64,000 bases of DNA from Saxidomus purpurata (GCA_022818135.1 JAFMSR010000012.1:4782456-4846455), one strand, 5' to 3'. Counted from the stretch's first letter, positions 13,700 to 26,394 are shown. The notes: generated from the letters alone by a model not told the origin. Program-made: numbers and translations.

Positions 13700-13885
13700 C
13701 ATTGCGGTGCTGGGGTAGAGCGTCGGACTCCTGGCACAGAAAGGTCGCAGGTTCAAATCCCATCAGCGGAATTCTAATAAATCCACCGCATGTCAGACTT
13801 GCAGGAAACAGTCGATGAGGATAGTAAATATACTAGTAAGCTGCCTAGCCTTAAGTCTACGTATTATTTGAAATAATGATACGTT
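13700..13885 (+). mobile_element. tRNA-derived SINE
   Basis: The A box TGGGGTAGAGCG (13,710-13,722) and B box GGTTCAAATCC (13,750-13,760) have tRNA spacing. The body continues to a tail (AAGCTGCCTAGCCTTAAG, then an AAATAATG end) that weakly resembles the tails at 18,355 and 55,090. The sequence outside the boxes does not form an acceptor stem, which argues for a SINE and not a tRNA gene. Confidence 0.6.
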
Positions 13886-13889
13886 TAAA

Positions 13890-15710
13890 CTAGTATATAC
13901 ATACTGAGTTACATGAATACTTTACATTTTTCTACTTACCTTTATTCATATGTTTATGAAAACACCTGAACCATTACCTATCCCAAATAAATCACAATCT
14001 CACAAGTCCTTATAAAAGATAAAATGATATATGACGTACGTGCATGTTTTGTAGGTTGCAGTTTCACACACAATATAGTTTTAACATTTTATAACAGCTT
14101 ACTACCCAACAACTAATTGTTTGAAATGTTTGTCCTATAGTGAGTCACAGACAATATATTCGTTCTCTTTAAGGTAACTTAATATTTCCTGATCGAGCTT
14201 TTTCTCGCGAAATGTCTTAACGTTTATCGTCCTGGGTTTCCTAACAATGTCCACTTTATTGTCCAAAATTTGCTGTACAGATGAAATGAGGGAAATATGA
14301 GAACTATTTTGATGTAATTAATAAAGTATAGGGGATGCGCAGGCGAATGATTCATTTGTAAAGGTATATCATTACCATTGTCACAAATTGTGTTATGACA
14401 AACAACAACCTACATCGAGCCGATGTAAAAAGCACAAATGTATAGGTCCTCGTTTACGCCGATCACAAAAGAAGATATGCATTGACATCAAATTTTAATA
14501 AGTCATAAAAAGGTAGTTAAGCTACTGGGTAGACAAAGAATAAAAAAGTTGTCTCAGTATTAGCCATTTTAAGATTTCTGCTTGGGCGGCCATCAGATTT
14601 AGGACAGGGCCCTGATGCGCAGTCCTAGAACAATCCATTGCAACCCAGTTTTGCCTTTTCCTTCCGGATTTTCGTTGTAAGAACATAGATATATTTTTAT
14701 CATAACCATCATGACGGATGGGTGGCCATTATTTATATAGCAAAGAGCCCTTGTGCGCAATTAGTTGGTATACCCTTCTTTTAGAAATAGACAGTAAATT
14801 TGCTATAAGCGTCAACAAAAATGTCGTTCCGATTTTAATTTTGGTGTAAACGGGGCCCCTGTCATTGTCTCAATCATAAATCAAAATATATTCAATAAAA
14901 ACTCAGGTATGGCATGTAATGTGTTGTAATACTATATCTTTGATTGATATCAAGAGTAAAGGTAAATTTGATAGGGAGTACAGTGTTATGACCGTGTGAA
15001 ACGTTTTCTTTTAACATTAATATTAGTCCTTATTTAATACCATCCTAAGATATATATAGTAACATCTAATAAATGATCATAATATTATTAAGATCGCGCC
15101 AATCATGTTGAACGAGCTTCAAACAAAATCCTCCAAAAGCAAGTATAAATTGATTATTTGTTAAAACAAACCTTCTAATCTAAACGTACATCCTTTTTAA
15201 ATAACAAAATAATGTATTTCCCACACAAAACAATATCTCAACTGTATTTCAGATACATTGTATATGTCAAACTAGTTTATTTTCAGCACAAACTTTATAA
15301 AGCAGAAATGTTCAAGTATCGTATTTCGTTAAAATGTATGTAAATTGTATATACGAATCGTTTCTATTGAAAACAGCAAATTTCAATTTAATGTTACGTT
15401 GAGTTATTTAATGCGCCAGATTTCATGCCTGCTCATGCGTAGTTTAATATGAAACTGACGGACCATTAACATCTCTAATGGAGAAGGAGCACATGGTTTT
15501 TAAGGCTGACACCTTCGGTAGACAGGCAACACAGTAGACTTATAAAGTTTGTTGATTCAAAACTTTAAACCCCTATAAATAATTTTCAATACCCGGAGAC
15601 ATACATCAGAGAAAAGTGTTCTATCAACGTTAACATGGTATGAAAAGTCTGAGAATAGTGTTTGATAAAGTATGCTAGTCTAGCAAGAAACTCAGGTGTA
15701 TTTCTGGATT
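13890..15710. other. Non-coding stretch, no gene recognised
   Basis: AT-rich with short frames only. No repeat unit is recognised within it. Confidence 0.45.
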
Positions 15711-15714
15711 ATTG

Positions 15715-16145
15715 ACGCGACTTGTAACCTAGCAACAAGTTACTAGAGTCTGAGAGGTTTGTAATCTAAAAGACCCAGCTGCTATTGTCCTTGGCGTTTG
15801 TAATCTACAAACAATCCGCTCGTGTCGAGGGGGTTTGTGGTCTAAGAACAATCCGCTAGAGTCTGAGAAGTTTATATTCTAAAACCAAGCCGCTCGAAAC
15901 TGGGAGGTTGGTATAAATCTAAAAACCAGCCGCTAGAGTCTGGAAGGTTTGTAATCTAAAAACAAGCAGATCGAGCATGGGAAGTTTGTAATCCTGTACA
16001 AGCCGCTCGAGTATGGGAGGTGTGTAATCTAAAAACAAGCTGCTCGAGTTTGGGAGGTTTAAAATATAAAAACTAGCCGCTAAAGTTTCGGAAGTTTGTT
16101 ATTTAAAAACAAGCACAAGCCACTCGAGTATGGGAGGTTTAAGTA
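15715..16145 (+). repeat. ~37-bp minisatellite, about 11 degenerate copies
   Basis: The unit reads approximately AACAAGCCGCTCGAG, then TCTGGGAGGTTTGTAATCTAA. Clear 37-bp copies lie around 16,030-16,110; others vary from 33 to 41 bp. A separate ~33-bp triplicate built on GTATCTGTGCTACAGTACC follows at 16,156-16,230. Confidence 0.85.
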
Positions 16146-16761
16146 TAGGGGCCCTGTATCTGTGCTACAGTACCTTGCCGAGTATCTGCACTTTACAGTA
16201 CCTCACCGCGTATCTGTGCTACAGTACCTTACACTGAACCACAAAAGGGACAGCTATGCTGACCCCTTGCCAGTGGGCTGACAAAAGCGTTTGTGCTGAA
16301 AAAAAACCTTACATATCTAATAAATCCTGATTCTTGTAAACATGTAATCGTATAAAAAGCCACTCTAGGTTTTTGGAAACGTTTTGTCTAGCAATGAATA
16401 ACCAGACTGAGGAAAACTTTTCTCGATGTAATTTACTGTACATATATTAAAAGCTGTTTTCAGCAAATAACTGCCAGATTCTACAAAGTTTATGAAACAA
16501 TTATGTAAGGGTTGAGCGTGGGACTCTTTACCCGGGTATGAAGGGAGCAAGCCCCGCCGTCGGACCTTGGCTGCGACCTGAACTCTACCTTATTCCTGAG
16601 CAAATACATTTGTCACTAATGTGATACACAGCGGACATGCAAAGGAACCCGCGGGGGTGTCTCTGAAACTGGGAGACGTTATGTACCTTGCACTGTCCCC
16701 AATCCTAAATAAACCTTTTCTCGGTGTATTGGTCACATTGGGTATAACTCTCTGAAATACA

Positions 16762-16899
16762 CAATCGGAACATCGATCGCTCGGCCTTTTCCGCAGAAAT
16801 GGAACATCGCTAGTCTTTTCTGTAGAAATAACATTGTTCGGACTTTACAGAGACAATAACGGTTATTTCTACGGAAAAGGCCGAGCGATGTTCCGATTG
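16762..16899. repeat. 138-bp imperfect palindrome
   Basis: The left arm (16,762-16,800) and right arm (16,865-16,899) are reverse complements over about 35 bp around GCTCGGCCTTTTCCG. The left arm carries an extra ATCG. The spacer holds a third diverged copy of the arm (GGAACATCGCTAGTCTTTTC). It could extrude as a hairpin or be a MITE remnant. Confidence 0.8.
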
Positions 16900-16904
16900 C
16901 GAAA

Positions 16905-18240
16905 TACAATTGCATTCTAGAGACAGAACGTATGTGGGATATGACCGCACATTTAGGCACAACGCAGTTGATAGAAAAGTAAAATAAGATGATATATATA
17001 CCTGTACAAAAAAGATTAGAGAAGTTAAAAAGTAATTTATTCTTCTTACCTTTATGTTATGTATGATAATTTCTAATGTTTACCCTATACTTCGATAGAT
17101 ATTGACTATAGATAAAATAAATGTACAAAAGAGAGATCTCGAATATCACATAAAAGCCTATTGCATACGTGTGACTGCTCACATATATAAGGAAGTGTCA
17201 TACCCAGACTTGCATTAACTTAATTCATCGCCCGTTCTTTTGACATTAAACCATACTTCGGTTGTACAGTTTTAAAAGGAGTATGACGAAGGAACTCATA
17301 CAAGTCTTTAACAAGTCTAAGTATTTTTTTGCATTTATTTCCCGTCCGTATGCAACTATAGAAAACAAAATGAAACTAACAATATGTATGCAGTGGTATC
17401 CTTCTGCCTTAATTATATTCGTGTTTTGATTAACGCACCTGTAAATTGCAAACTTCAAAAGAATTCAATTATGTAACAAATAACCACGGGGGATTTATGC
17501 ATATATTTTACACGCAATGATATTTTAGTAAATAAATGTAAAATACGCTTTAAACCGGTAAAAGGTAGTTCAAGTAAGCCATGTGGCGTGGACTAGCCCG
17601 AAATGCGACAAGGGTATTTTTTTGGACGGATGACTGCGTCTGTTTCTGATCACATTGTAAAATAAGGCGCATCTTTATTTTTGAACTTACAATAAACACC
17701 TGTTGAGCAGAAGAAACAGTACGGAAAACTTCCATAGTCGCCTTAAAATATTGATTTGCCACGTGCTGGTGCCAAGTAAAGAGAAATATAACACGTTTTG
17801 CACGTGAACAGTGGACGCAACGTGACCCGGTCTTCTGGAACTTTATGCTGTACAATTATGTCTATTACAATTTGAAAAGGCTCAGTATGAAAACAGCTAA
17901 GTTCGTATGTCAAGTGTGAAGTTGATGTAGACTCGGAGCTTTTCACATAAAAACGAAAACAACAGCTTATTGTGCAAAAGATACACTTGCAGGTGTTCTA
18001 GGCCTAAATTCTTATCACCACCTTGGCAAAGTGTTGCAAACAGTTCCTAAGGTTTTAAGGCCTCCTCTTGGTAATGATTGCCGCGGAGATCCGGCACTCA
18101 GCTCTAGTAAATTGGCTACGCCAGCGCATGTTAGAGGCGGAGTTGGTATCCTTTGTCCTGATTGATTGTTTGTCCGTAGAATCTGGAAAAAAGTCTGAAC
18201 AAATTCAGGCATAACACATAAATAGCACAACCGGAATCGA
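16905..18240. other. Non-coding stretch, no gene recognised
   Basis: Contains overlapping minus-strand frames at 17,550-17,946 with no recognisable domain, repeats of residues or splice support. I treat them as chance frames. Confidence 0.45.
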
Positions 18241-18242
18241 AG

Positions 18243-18410
18243 TGGGTCTCGTTAGCTCAGTGGTAGGGAATAGGGGGGTATAGAGTAAGGGGAATAGGGA
18301 ATAGGGGGATAGAGTTCTAGGGGGATATGATACCCTGATAATATTAAGCTACGGAGCTTTCTGCGTATTCGAACTAAAATAAATCCTATAAACTATAAAC
18401 TATAAACAGG
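18243..18410 (+). mobile_element. tRNA-derived SINE (family C) with expanded GGGAATAG repeats
   Basis: GTTAGCTCAGTGGTAGG (18,250-18,268) is a strong A-box tRNA head. It is followed by repeats of GGGAATAGGGGG-like units in place of a clean B box. The tail GAGCTTTCTGCGTATTCGAA, then CTAAAATAAAT, closely matches the tail of the SINE at 54,921-55,128. Confidence 0.65.
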
Positions 18411-19159
18411 GCATGTTAAAGAACCAAAAGCTCTATTTGTACCTGAATTTAATTTTTTTTTAAATTTTACTGCTCGTAAAAGCGGAGGCGTTTAGAGTAA
18501 AAAAGGGACATAAATCAGTGAGAGTCTATATCAAGGCTGTATAATTTATATAGTTGTATACAATCCAGTGACCACGGCTCTATATACACGTGCAGAGACG
18601 TATTAACACAGATTTATACACGTCTCTTAACAATCTAAAGGAACGTTTTTGGCAAATTAATTTATGTTTCCTATTTTCTTTTACGCAGAGACAAAACTTG
18701 TCTTTTTGGGCGCGCTTAAATAAATTGGGTCGAATTGAATAAGGTGCGAAGCGGCAACAACAACAACAAAAACACAACTTGGCCACATTTTTAGAATCGA
18801 CGTTGTTTTTCTACAATTTAAAGGGGAAAATAACAAAAGATGACGCAAATAGCTAGGTGAAAAATATACGAATGATAAACCATCGGCTCTCCCTTTCATT
18901 TACGGTTAGTCCGTTGCAGACTTAAGATTCTTTAGAGTGGACCAGTAATCGGATATGAAGACAGCATTGAATTTTACAAAATTGTTGCAAATTATTATTG
19001 TATCAGCTTTGTTACAATAGGTTACGAAACATTTCAACAGGCAAGTCATATTATTTCAGCTGAATATTTAGATTTAAGCTTGACAGTTGTACTTGACAGG
19101 TGACGTTAGTACTTTTAAAACAGTCGTGATAGTGATGGTAATTTGGTAGGTGGTCACAA

Positions 19160-19244
19160 GATCGGGCAGGTGGGTTCTCTCCAGTTTCTCTGGTAAGGCC
19201 ACCATACACAAACACCTGTTTAAAAGCTTGTGTAAGCAAGTCAT
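19160..19244 (+). mobile_element. SINE family A, left half of a split copy
   Basis: GGGTTCTCTCCAGTTTCTC, GTAAGGCCACCATACA and CACCTGTTTAAAAGCTTG match in order the central domain of the SINE at 2055-2325 (reverse strand there). The match stops at 19,244, where the hAT-like element begins, and resumes at 20,344. Confidence 0.75.
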
Positions 19245-20343
19245 CAGGGATCAGGAAATTTTGAAATCTCAATCGGTCCGGACAAGTCGAGTACATCACC
19301 AAACCCCCCACCGAAAAAAGTACAAAAAGAAAAAAAAAAAAAAAAAAAAATTTGTACGGATTTATATATTTTTCAACCATCTTTCCATTTTTGCATGATC
19401 ATAGAACGGTTAAAGTATTTGTTCCTCCTTTGGATTCCAAAAGTTTCAAAAGAAAATATTTATCTTCTTTTATTATTGATTAGTAAATCTCACGAGTCGA
19501 TAAAATAAAGCGCCGCTCACGTGGAGCGTCCATTTTCTAAGGGATAAACTTTACATAATTTTCGCCATAAACGGAATTTCTAAGTAATAAGAAAAATATC
19601 GAGCCAGTTTTCATAATTAAATATGATAAATCCATGCGATTTTATCATTGAAAGGTGTTCAATTTGATTAGAACTTAAAAAAAATACGTCAATGTCACCC
19701 CCACAAAGTTTTGTAATAATCCATGTGTCAGGTATAGGCAATATAATTTTGTCGCTGGTTTCGTGTGAATAATTTTTATGCCTCTCGGGTTGCCAGACCG
19801 ATTACATTATCTTTCGGCTTCCCCTTCACTTTGAAGCATTTACTACCGGTTGCCAGTCCGGTTATTTGTTTCGTTATTATTCTCCGTTATCATAATTAAT
19901 AATTTCTTTCAACTGTTTTCTTACCGGTCAAAAGTTCACGTGAACCGAATCATTTTAATTAAATCATAAAGACCAGTAATGTTGGCAAAGGTAGGTAATG
20001 ATTAGCGGCCTAAAGACAATCGGTCCGGCATAGAGTCAATCGGAGCTGCAAACACATTAATAAAATCCTTTAATCAATAACGTGTTAGCCCCCCGAGGGG
20101 GGACCAATTAGGTAAAGACCGCCCGGGTTATTAACATGACACGTTTGGGGTATTGGATAGGTGCTAATAACACAGATGCTATGTGTAATTACACAAGCAA
20201 CTCCTTTTGTCATATTTAAGCGATTTTATGACTTTTTAAAAAAAATCTCGGACCGATTTTTAAGCAACTTTTGGTGACGTGAATCGGTCCAGCAAGTTGA
20301 AAATCGGTCCAGACCGGCAAATTTTCGGTTTTCCTGATCCCTG
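19245..20343. mobile_element. Non-autonomous hAT-like DNA transposon (1,099 bp)
   Basis: The left end begins CAGGGATCAGGAAA and the right end is its exact 14-bp reverse complement (TTTCCTGATCCCTG). CAGGG termini are characteristic of hAT elements. The word AATCGGTCCGG or close variants recurs near both ends and inside (19,270; 20,024; 20,262; 20,292). There is no transposase frame. The element interrupts a SINE, whose sequence resumes immediately after it. Flanking 8-mers CAAGTCAT and CTTATAAT match at only 4 of 8 positions, so the target duplication is decayed or absent. The poly-A tract at 19,325-19,351 is internal. Confidence 0.65.
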
Positions 20344-20395
20344 CTTATAATTGTTCTTAGTTGTATTTTGCTGAATGGATAAAGTCTGATTTTGG
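20344..20395 (+). mobile_element. SINE family A, right half of a split copy
   Basis: CTTATAATTGTTCTTAGTTG, then TATTTTGCTG, corresponds to the SINE tail at 2055-2110 read on the other strand (CTTATGTTTGTTGTTATTTG, then TATCTTGCCAG). Together with 19,160-19,244 it restores the family order around the inserted element. Confidence 0.6.
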
Positions 20396-20399
20396 TCAA

Positions 20400-21420
20400 A
20401 CATCTAGTGTCACTTAAATGCTCCACTCCTATAAGTCCCTTAACATGTGCAGACTTGATCATCTTAGGCACATTGGCAACAGGTTATCCCTTTATGTATA
20501 AAATCCATAATGAACTGGTTGCTATCCCCAATTGAAAGCTCCCTACCTAAACCGCAGCACACATAACTTTCAATCCTCAGGCTCTTATTAGTATCCCTTC
20601 TTCCCCAGAACTATATACCACTGGAACCATCTACCACAGACATTGTCCATTCCCCAACCTAAGAGCAGTTCAGTGCGGCTGTTTGCCACAACAGTCCTGT
20701 CTCTCCCTAGTTGTCCTGCTACCTGCTTTTACACTTTTTACCAAACCTAGTTTTTCTTTTGCTTGAAATCTTTGGACAAGTTTATTCAGCGGGCCCAGTA
20801 AAAAGAGCTAAAAATGCCAGAACATGCAAATTCACATATCTTTGCACTTTTTTTTGACTAAAATTGCTCAAACTCATTTTAAATAGGCCCGCAGATAGGC
20901 CTGCTGAATAAACATGTCCTAAATCATTTTATATATTTCAGTCTACTGATATGTTTGTAGCTGATATGCCAAATGTCTACATCCCGGAGAGGGGTTTGAC
21001 ATCCATTTTATTTTATACAATATAACATACAATCAGCAAATTATTTTGAATTCTCATTCTTTCCATGTACATTGGTGATGTGAAGCTGCCTCCCGGTCTC
21101 TGTTGTTCTACAGCCTGAACTTGAGGGTTCAAGCAGTGCCTGAGTCACATATGCAGTTGTTTTTACCAGCTATTAAGTTTTAAATATATTTCTTCTGTAT
21201 GTAACAATGTCATACTCTTGTTCAATCTTGCTATTTTACTTTGAGTCTCTCTTCCAAAACTTCTGCACTGGCTTGCACCTGCCATTAGTACCCAAAAGGG
21301 AAGTCCAGGCAGGATGGATGGGTAAATAATCATAAATTTGCAAATTTGCTTCTTCATTAACTTTTTCTTAATTTCTTACTTAAAACTGTTAAAAGATTAT
21401 GTAACAATCTTTTGTTTTTC
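20400..21420. other. Upstream region of the MTERF3-type gene
   Basis: No gene or repeat family is recognised. A TTTTGTTTTTCAG stretch ending at 21,422 is a good splice acceptor, so a non-coding first exon of the downstream gene may lie in this region. Confidence 0.4.
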
Positions 21421-21544
21421 AGGAAAGAATTCAGTGAAACTGCCTTGCCTCTTTTCCAGTCGCAGAAGTAACCTATCCACAGCATTTGTCACCGACAGGC
21501 CACAAGCATACAGGAACTGAAGAAAACATATTTAAAAAAAGAAT

Positions 21545-24500
21545 ATGTTACGACAGGCAGTAAAATTGTTCTTACACCAGCAAAACAGGCTCTCTTTCAG
21601 TTCTCTGCGAATTGTTGTAAGACAGCTACAGACATTAAATAACTCTAACCCTTGGTTAACCAACACATTTATTGAGAGAAGGTATTGTCAAAAGTCATGT
21701 TTTAGGTATGTCCATTCTACACTTGTTTGTGAATGTGTTCAGAAAAAAGTAAAAACTAGAAATGACAAAATCCACTTAAAGGAGAGAGACAGTTTCACCA
21801 ATAATTTGAATAATGATAAAAATGATCTTGATGTAGCATGTACAGATGAAATAAGAGAGTTTGAAGACTGCGGAACAGTTGATAAAAGAAAATTGAAAAT
21901 AAGAAAGTTTATGGTTGACAATGATAAAAATTATTTCAGTGATGTTGACAATGATTCTGCAGCATTCGGTAGTGAGTTAGTACCACATGACAGAAAGGCT
22001 GTTAAACATTTAGAAAAGACGATACAAGTAGGCAGATCTTTGGTTCCTACAAATACATATTACAAACCTAAGTCAATTGTGCAGTCTTTGTTGGATGAGG
22101 ACGAATCAGTTGATATTGTCAGTTCTGAGGCAGATTCTAAACTTGCTAAATTAGAGGAACAGTATAATCTAGAGCTGGTTGAAAAAGGAAAACTACATGT
22201 ACAGGGTGTTGAAAAGGTGGTAATACCACCGCTTACAAATGTAGCACCATTTGTAAATGATTCTGAAGTACTGAAGAGTTTTGTAAAGCTTGGTGTGGAC
22301 CTGTCAGTTGTACAGAAAAAAGGAATGATAGAACAAGTGTTGAAGATGGATTTTAAGAAGGACGTTAGTCCGTATATCTGGTTCTTGAAAGACTGCGGGG
22401 TACCAGCAGACAACATTAGTGAGCTTATCACCAAATGTCCATGGATTTTCCAGCATGATGTAAATAATTTAAAGGTAAGCATTTCCGAACTACAATGTGT
22501 GTAAAATCTAATAAAAAAGAAACCTGACAGCTGCAAAACCTTAGGAATGTGACATACCATTTTATATTAACCTATACCCATAAACAAAAAAACATTGTCA
22601 GACTCAGACTCTACATGTACAATGCAACCTGTCGGGAGAGAACACCCTCGAAAACACAGAAATGTGTTTGATGAAGGGTTGTTCTGGAGAGGTTGATTCC
22701 TTATACAATTGATGCAACAGGAAAATACAAAGGTGTGTTGTTCAATATCAGGGAAATTGGATTGTATTGAATCAATAATTAATTCTTAATTATACTATGA
22801 ACCTAATGATTTTCCATTCAGGTTAGAATAGATTATCTCCGATCGAAGAAGTTTACACAGTCACATATTGCAAACATGCTGGAGAAAGATCCAAAGTTCC
22901 TGTTGATACCAGTGGACAGGATAGACGCCAAGCTTGGATTCCTACAACAAGAGTTCAGACTCACAGGTTTGTTTTAAGCTCATCTGAATACATTTAAGTG
23001 TTTTCTCTTGCTCTGCTGGAGATGAGGGATTATGCCTTTGCAACTAGTTTAGAACACTATCAACCAGTGCTCACTAATCATGATCTGCACTATTTGCTAC
23101 TCAGGAAATTTTCATTGAATGTCCGTTTAAAATTGATAGTTAGAACAATTAATGATAGGCTGATTATATAGTTATATGTTCATTTTGAAAAGATGGCAGA
23201 GTCAGGGTTTTGGTGTGTCTTGGGCGAGCTACTTGTAATAACTTCTTTATATCTGTCTGTCAAGCCCAGTAACAGATACTTGTAACTTTATTCCTTAATT
23301 GCTGTTGCTTTTAGCCTTTCAGTTTAATAATTATCTGTGAGAAAAGTTGTTGTGTAATTAACACGTACAAGGAGTGCATAATAACTGTGGTCGGATGTGA
23401 ATGCAGTTAATGATCGGTCATTTTTAATTTTCAGGGAAACAGATAAGAGAAACAGTTGGTGCATTGTCAAAGCTGATTATAGCAAAACCAGTTCTAATTA
23501 AGGTAAGTCTGTATACAGTTATGAGATGTTTCTTGCAGAAACTGTTCATTATTAACAATTAAAGTATGAAATCTTCTTATCACTTTAATTCAGAAAGAAT
23601 ATTCAGTAAGAATATAAAATAAGAATACAGAAGATTTTGTTGTTTTCGATGTCATGTTAAAATCTCACCGTAGTGGGCAACAAAAAGGACATTTTAATTA
23701 CTATTTGGTGTTTACATGTGAAATTAATGTCATATTACATCAGTACCAATTTTTCTGTTTACTTTATGCTTAAAATGCTGGAAATGTCATCAGAAAGCAT
23801 AGGACACATCACATCATTTTATGATGTCATCAAAAGGATGGTTTCCAGCATACATTACGCTCTGATTACTTTTTGACGTTAATCTTGGTAGAAGATTTTG
23901 ATAAATTTCACTGCGTGAACAGGAGTTTATCAGGATATAATCCACCGTTATATTTCCATTAAATAATATCAATGATAATGTATTTTGTAAATTGGCAGAA
24001 ACAATTTGGAACAAGTCAATGAATGAATAGATACAAACTGTCCATATTGTGTTTAGTATATTGATTAGTAAAGTTTGGTGATATAACATTGAGATGATTT
24101 CATTTAATTGAGCGGAACTATTGCTTTTCACTGTACTTGGATATCCTTGCATGATTCAATTTGCACAAATTTTTGAAAGATTAATTTCACATAGATTTAT
24201 GATTAAAGAATACTCCCTTCATGAATTCTAAATTTGCGAATAAGTCTGCCTGATTTTAAATGAAGAAATTATCTTCATGTGAAAATTACAAAAGTTACAG
24301 TATACAACAAATGTATGTAGATCTATACACTGCTACATGTATGTACACATAGGATCCACCCTTTGAATTTGAATGCAGGGCTTTTTCTAAATGCAGCTTT
24401 TTGATTGAGATAGTTTGATAACATCGTACAAAATATGACAGTATACAAAGTTGGATAACAAAGAAACACTTCATAGTATTTGCTCTCTGGAAAAAGTTGA

Positions 24501-25448
24501 AAGTGAACACATAATGGTTTGTTTTTAGAAATCAAATTTTAAGAAGTATGCCAATTACTAGTATAGACATGCACATTTATGTAGTGAGTTTTAATTTCTT
24601 TTCAGGAGAATAAATTCTACATGAAGAAGTTTTTGGGATTTACAGAAAATGAGCTGAGGACGATGTTTCTTACATATGCAAAGATCTTTCTTTATGGTAA
24701 GTGTATACCATTACACCAGTGGTCATCTTGAATAGGCAAAATAAAAGATGTTTGTTTCCGGATCAACCATAATCTTTTGCTGCCAACGTTAAACTCTTTA
24801 CCGCAAAACCTTCAACTTTCCTATGAAAAAAATATCAAAAAAGACTAATTTTCAAGTGAGCAAAAAATAACAAAATGAGAAAATTCATAAAAAACTACTG
24901 ACTAACCAACCTTAATTTTGTTTGCATGAAGACTGGAAATATGCACAATTTTTGTTTGGCCTTGAAGTATCAGCTGTAGTACATGTACTAGTTACTGCAT
25001 GCAAAAATTCCGTAATATTTTAATTTCTGTTTAGCATATGACATAGCTAAGCAAAAGCAAATGGGTTGGGCCACAAGTTTTAGCAACATTAATGAACGGC
25101 CCCTCCAAACATTAATGGACTGCCCTTCCAATATGTAAAGAAGCTCTCATCCAGCAGTTTTTATTTACAGATGTGAACTATGTTGCGGACAGATTTGACT
25201 ACCTTCACAACATTATGGAACTGCAACATGGTTTAATCGCCAAAACCCCACAAGCAATGAAAAAGTCACGCCTAAAACTGGAGAGCAGACATCGATTCCT
25301 CGTTAAATGTGGACGAGCACAGTACGATCCAACAAAGCCAAACTATGTATCGTTATCGGCTTTAATAACAGGAACAGACGACACTTGGTGTTTCGAAGTT
25401 GCTAAAACATCAGTTGCTGAATATAACCAATTTCTTCGCCTGATTTGA
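21545..25448 (+). CDS. MTERF3: Mitochondrial transcription termination factor 3-like protein, five exons
   Basis: Exons: 21,545-22,474, 22,822-22,966, 23,435-23,502, 24,606-24,696 and 25,171-25,448, all with GT-AG borders and matching phases (0, 1, 0, 1). The product is 503 aa. The start is the first ATG after an in-frame TAA at 21,533-21,535. The N terminus (MLRQAVKLFLHQQNRLSFSS) is basic with no acid residues, as in a mitochondrial presequence. Residues about 60-230 are acidic, low in conservation and probably disordered. From about residue 225 the family fold starts (IPPLTNVAPFVN, LVKLGVDLS-like FVKLGVDLS), and helical mTERF repeats run to the end. AQYDPTKPNYVSL in the last exon is a hallmark of the MTERF3 group. 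Family members bind mtDNA or mitoribosomal RNA and modulate mitochondrial transcription and ribosome assembly. It is longer than the roughly 417-aa human protein, mainly in the linker. Confidence 0.95.
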
Positions 25449-25463
25449 AGATAGTTGCGCTTT

Positions 25464-25469
25464 AATAAA
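25464..25469 (+). other. Polyadenylation signal of the MTERF3-type gene
   Basis: AATAAA lies 15 bases after the stop codon; a second AATAAA lies at 25,757-25,762. Either could end the transcript; the second leaves a more usual 3' UTR of about 330 nt. Confidence 0.5.
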
Positions 25470-26394
25470 TCTGACAAGATACAAGTTATTTGTGTTGAAG
25501 ATGCTAAATATTTTTTCTTGCAAGATGTTTAAAATTGATGAAAAGACCTGATTGGTTTAGAGATAAATTATTGCAAGTTAGAACTGTATACATGTACATG
25601 GCGAACGTTTTTGCCATAAAAGGATTGTAACCACTTCTTTGAACTTGCCCTACCAATTCATTACTGTTTGTTTTAGATACGAGTTTGTGAAATATACTGT
25701 GACAGTTAACATGTAACTCTGCCCTTACTCATTTTTTTTCACACAAACGGCATATTAATAAATTTTATATGGAACAGATATTTTCAGTTTTTATCCTTTG
25801 ACCAATTTATTGTGGTAGTGTCCAATTGGTGGCGAATGACTCTGCAATTGTCAACAATGTAGAACAAGATCAGTCATGAAAGAAGTTCTTGATCACAATC
25901 ACTGCCATTTATAATTAACTGATGCCTCATTTTTTTTTCTTGGGCATTGAACACCTGTTTCAACACTATTTCAGGTATAGTGCAAAGAGATTTGATTTGT
26001 GTCGAAAATGCTTGAAATGAGATTTCGGTGTTGTGTCTTGGCCTATTTATACTTATGTGAAAAACAGTGATTAACTTTTCATCTCTGAACAAAACCTGTG
26101 AATTCTTTAGATCATTTCCTGTCAGATGATCCTAGTTTCAATTTGACATTCTCTAAAATGTTTTCGAAACATTGGCCTCAGACTAGAGGTGCAGAATGAG
26201 GACCAACCCTCATTAAAAACAATGAAAAAAAACGCCTAAAGACCCCAAAGTACAATGGTGGGTAAATCATTTGGAAGCCCACAGATTCTCAGTGGTTTAG
26301 TATATAGATTTCTGAACAGTGAATAGGATTGTAAATGCCATAAGAAGGGAGTTAGACTTTTAATTTGGCCGAAATGAAAATCTGCTTAACATAA

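Noticed and set aside
13700..13770. Functional tRNA gene
   Set aside because: A and B boxes are present but the ends cannot form a seven-base acceptor stem, and a SINE-like body follows.
22060..22560. 166-codon minus-strand frame over MTERF3 exon 1
   Set aside because: Ser/Thr/Phe-rich shadow of the real exon, which has matching splice phases and a recognisable product.
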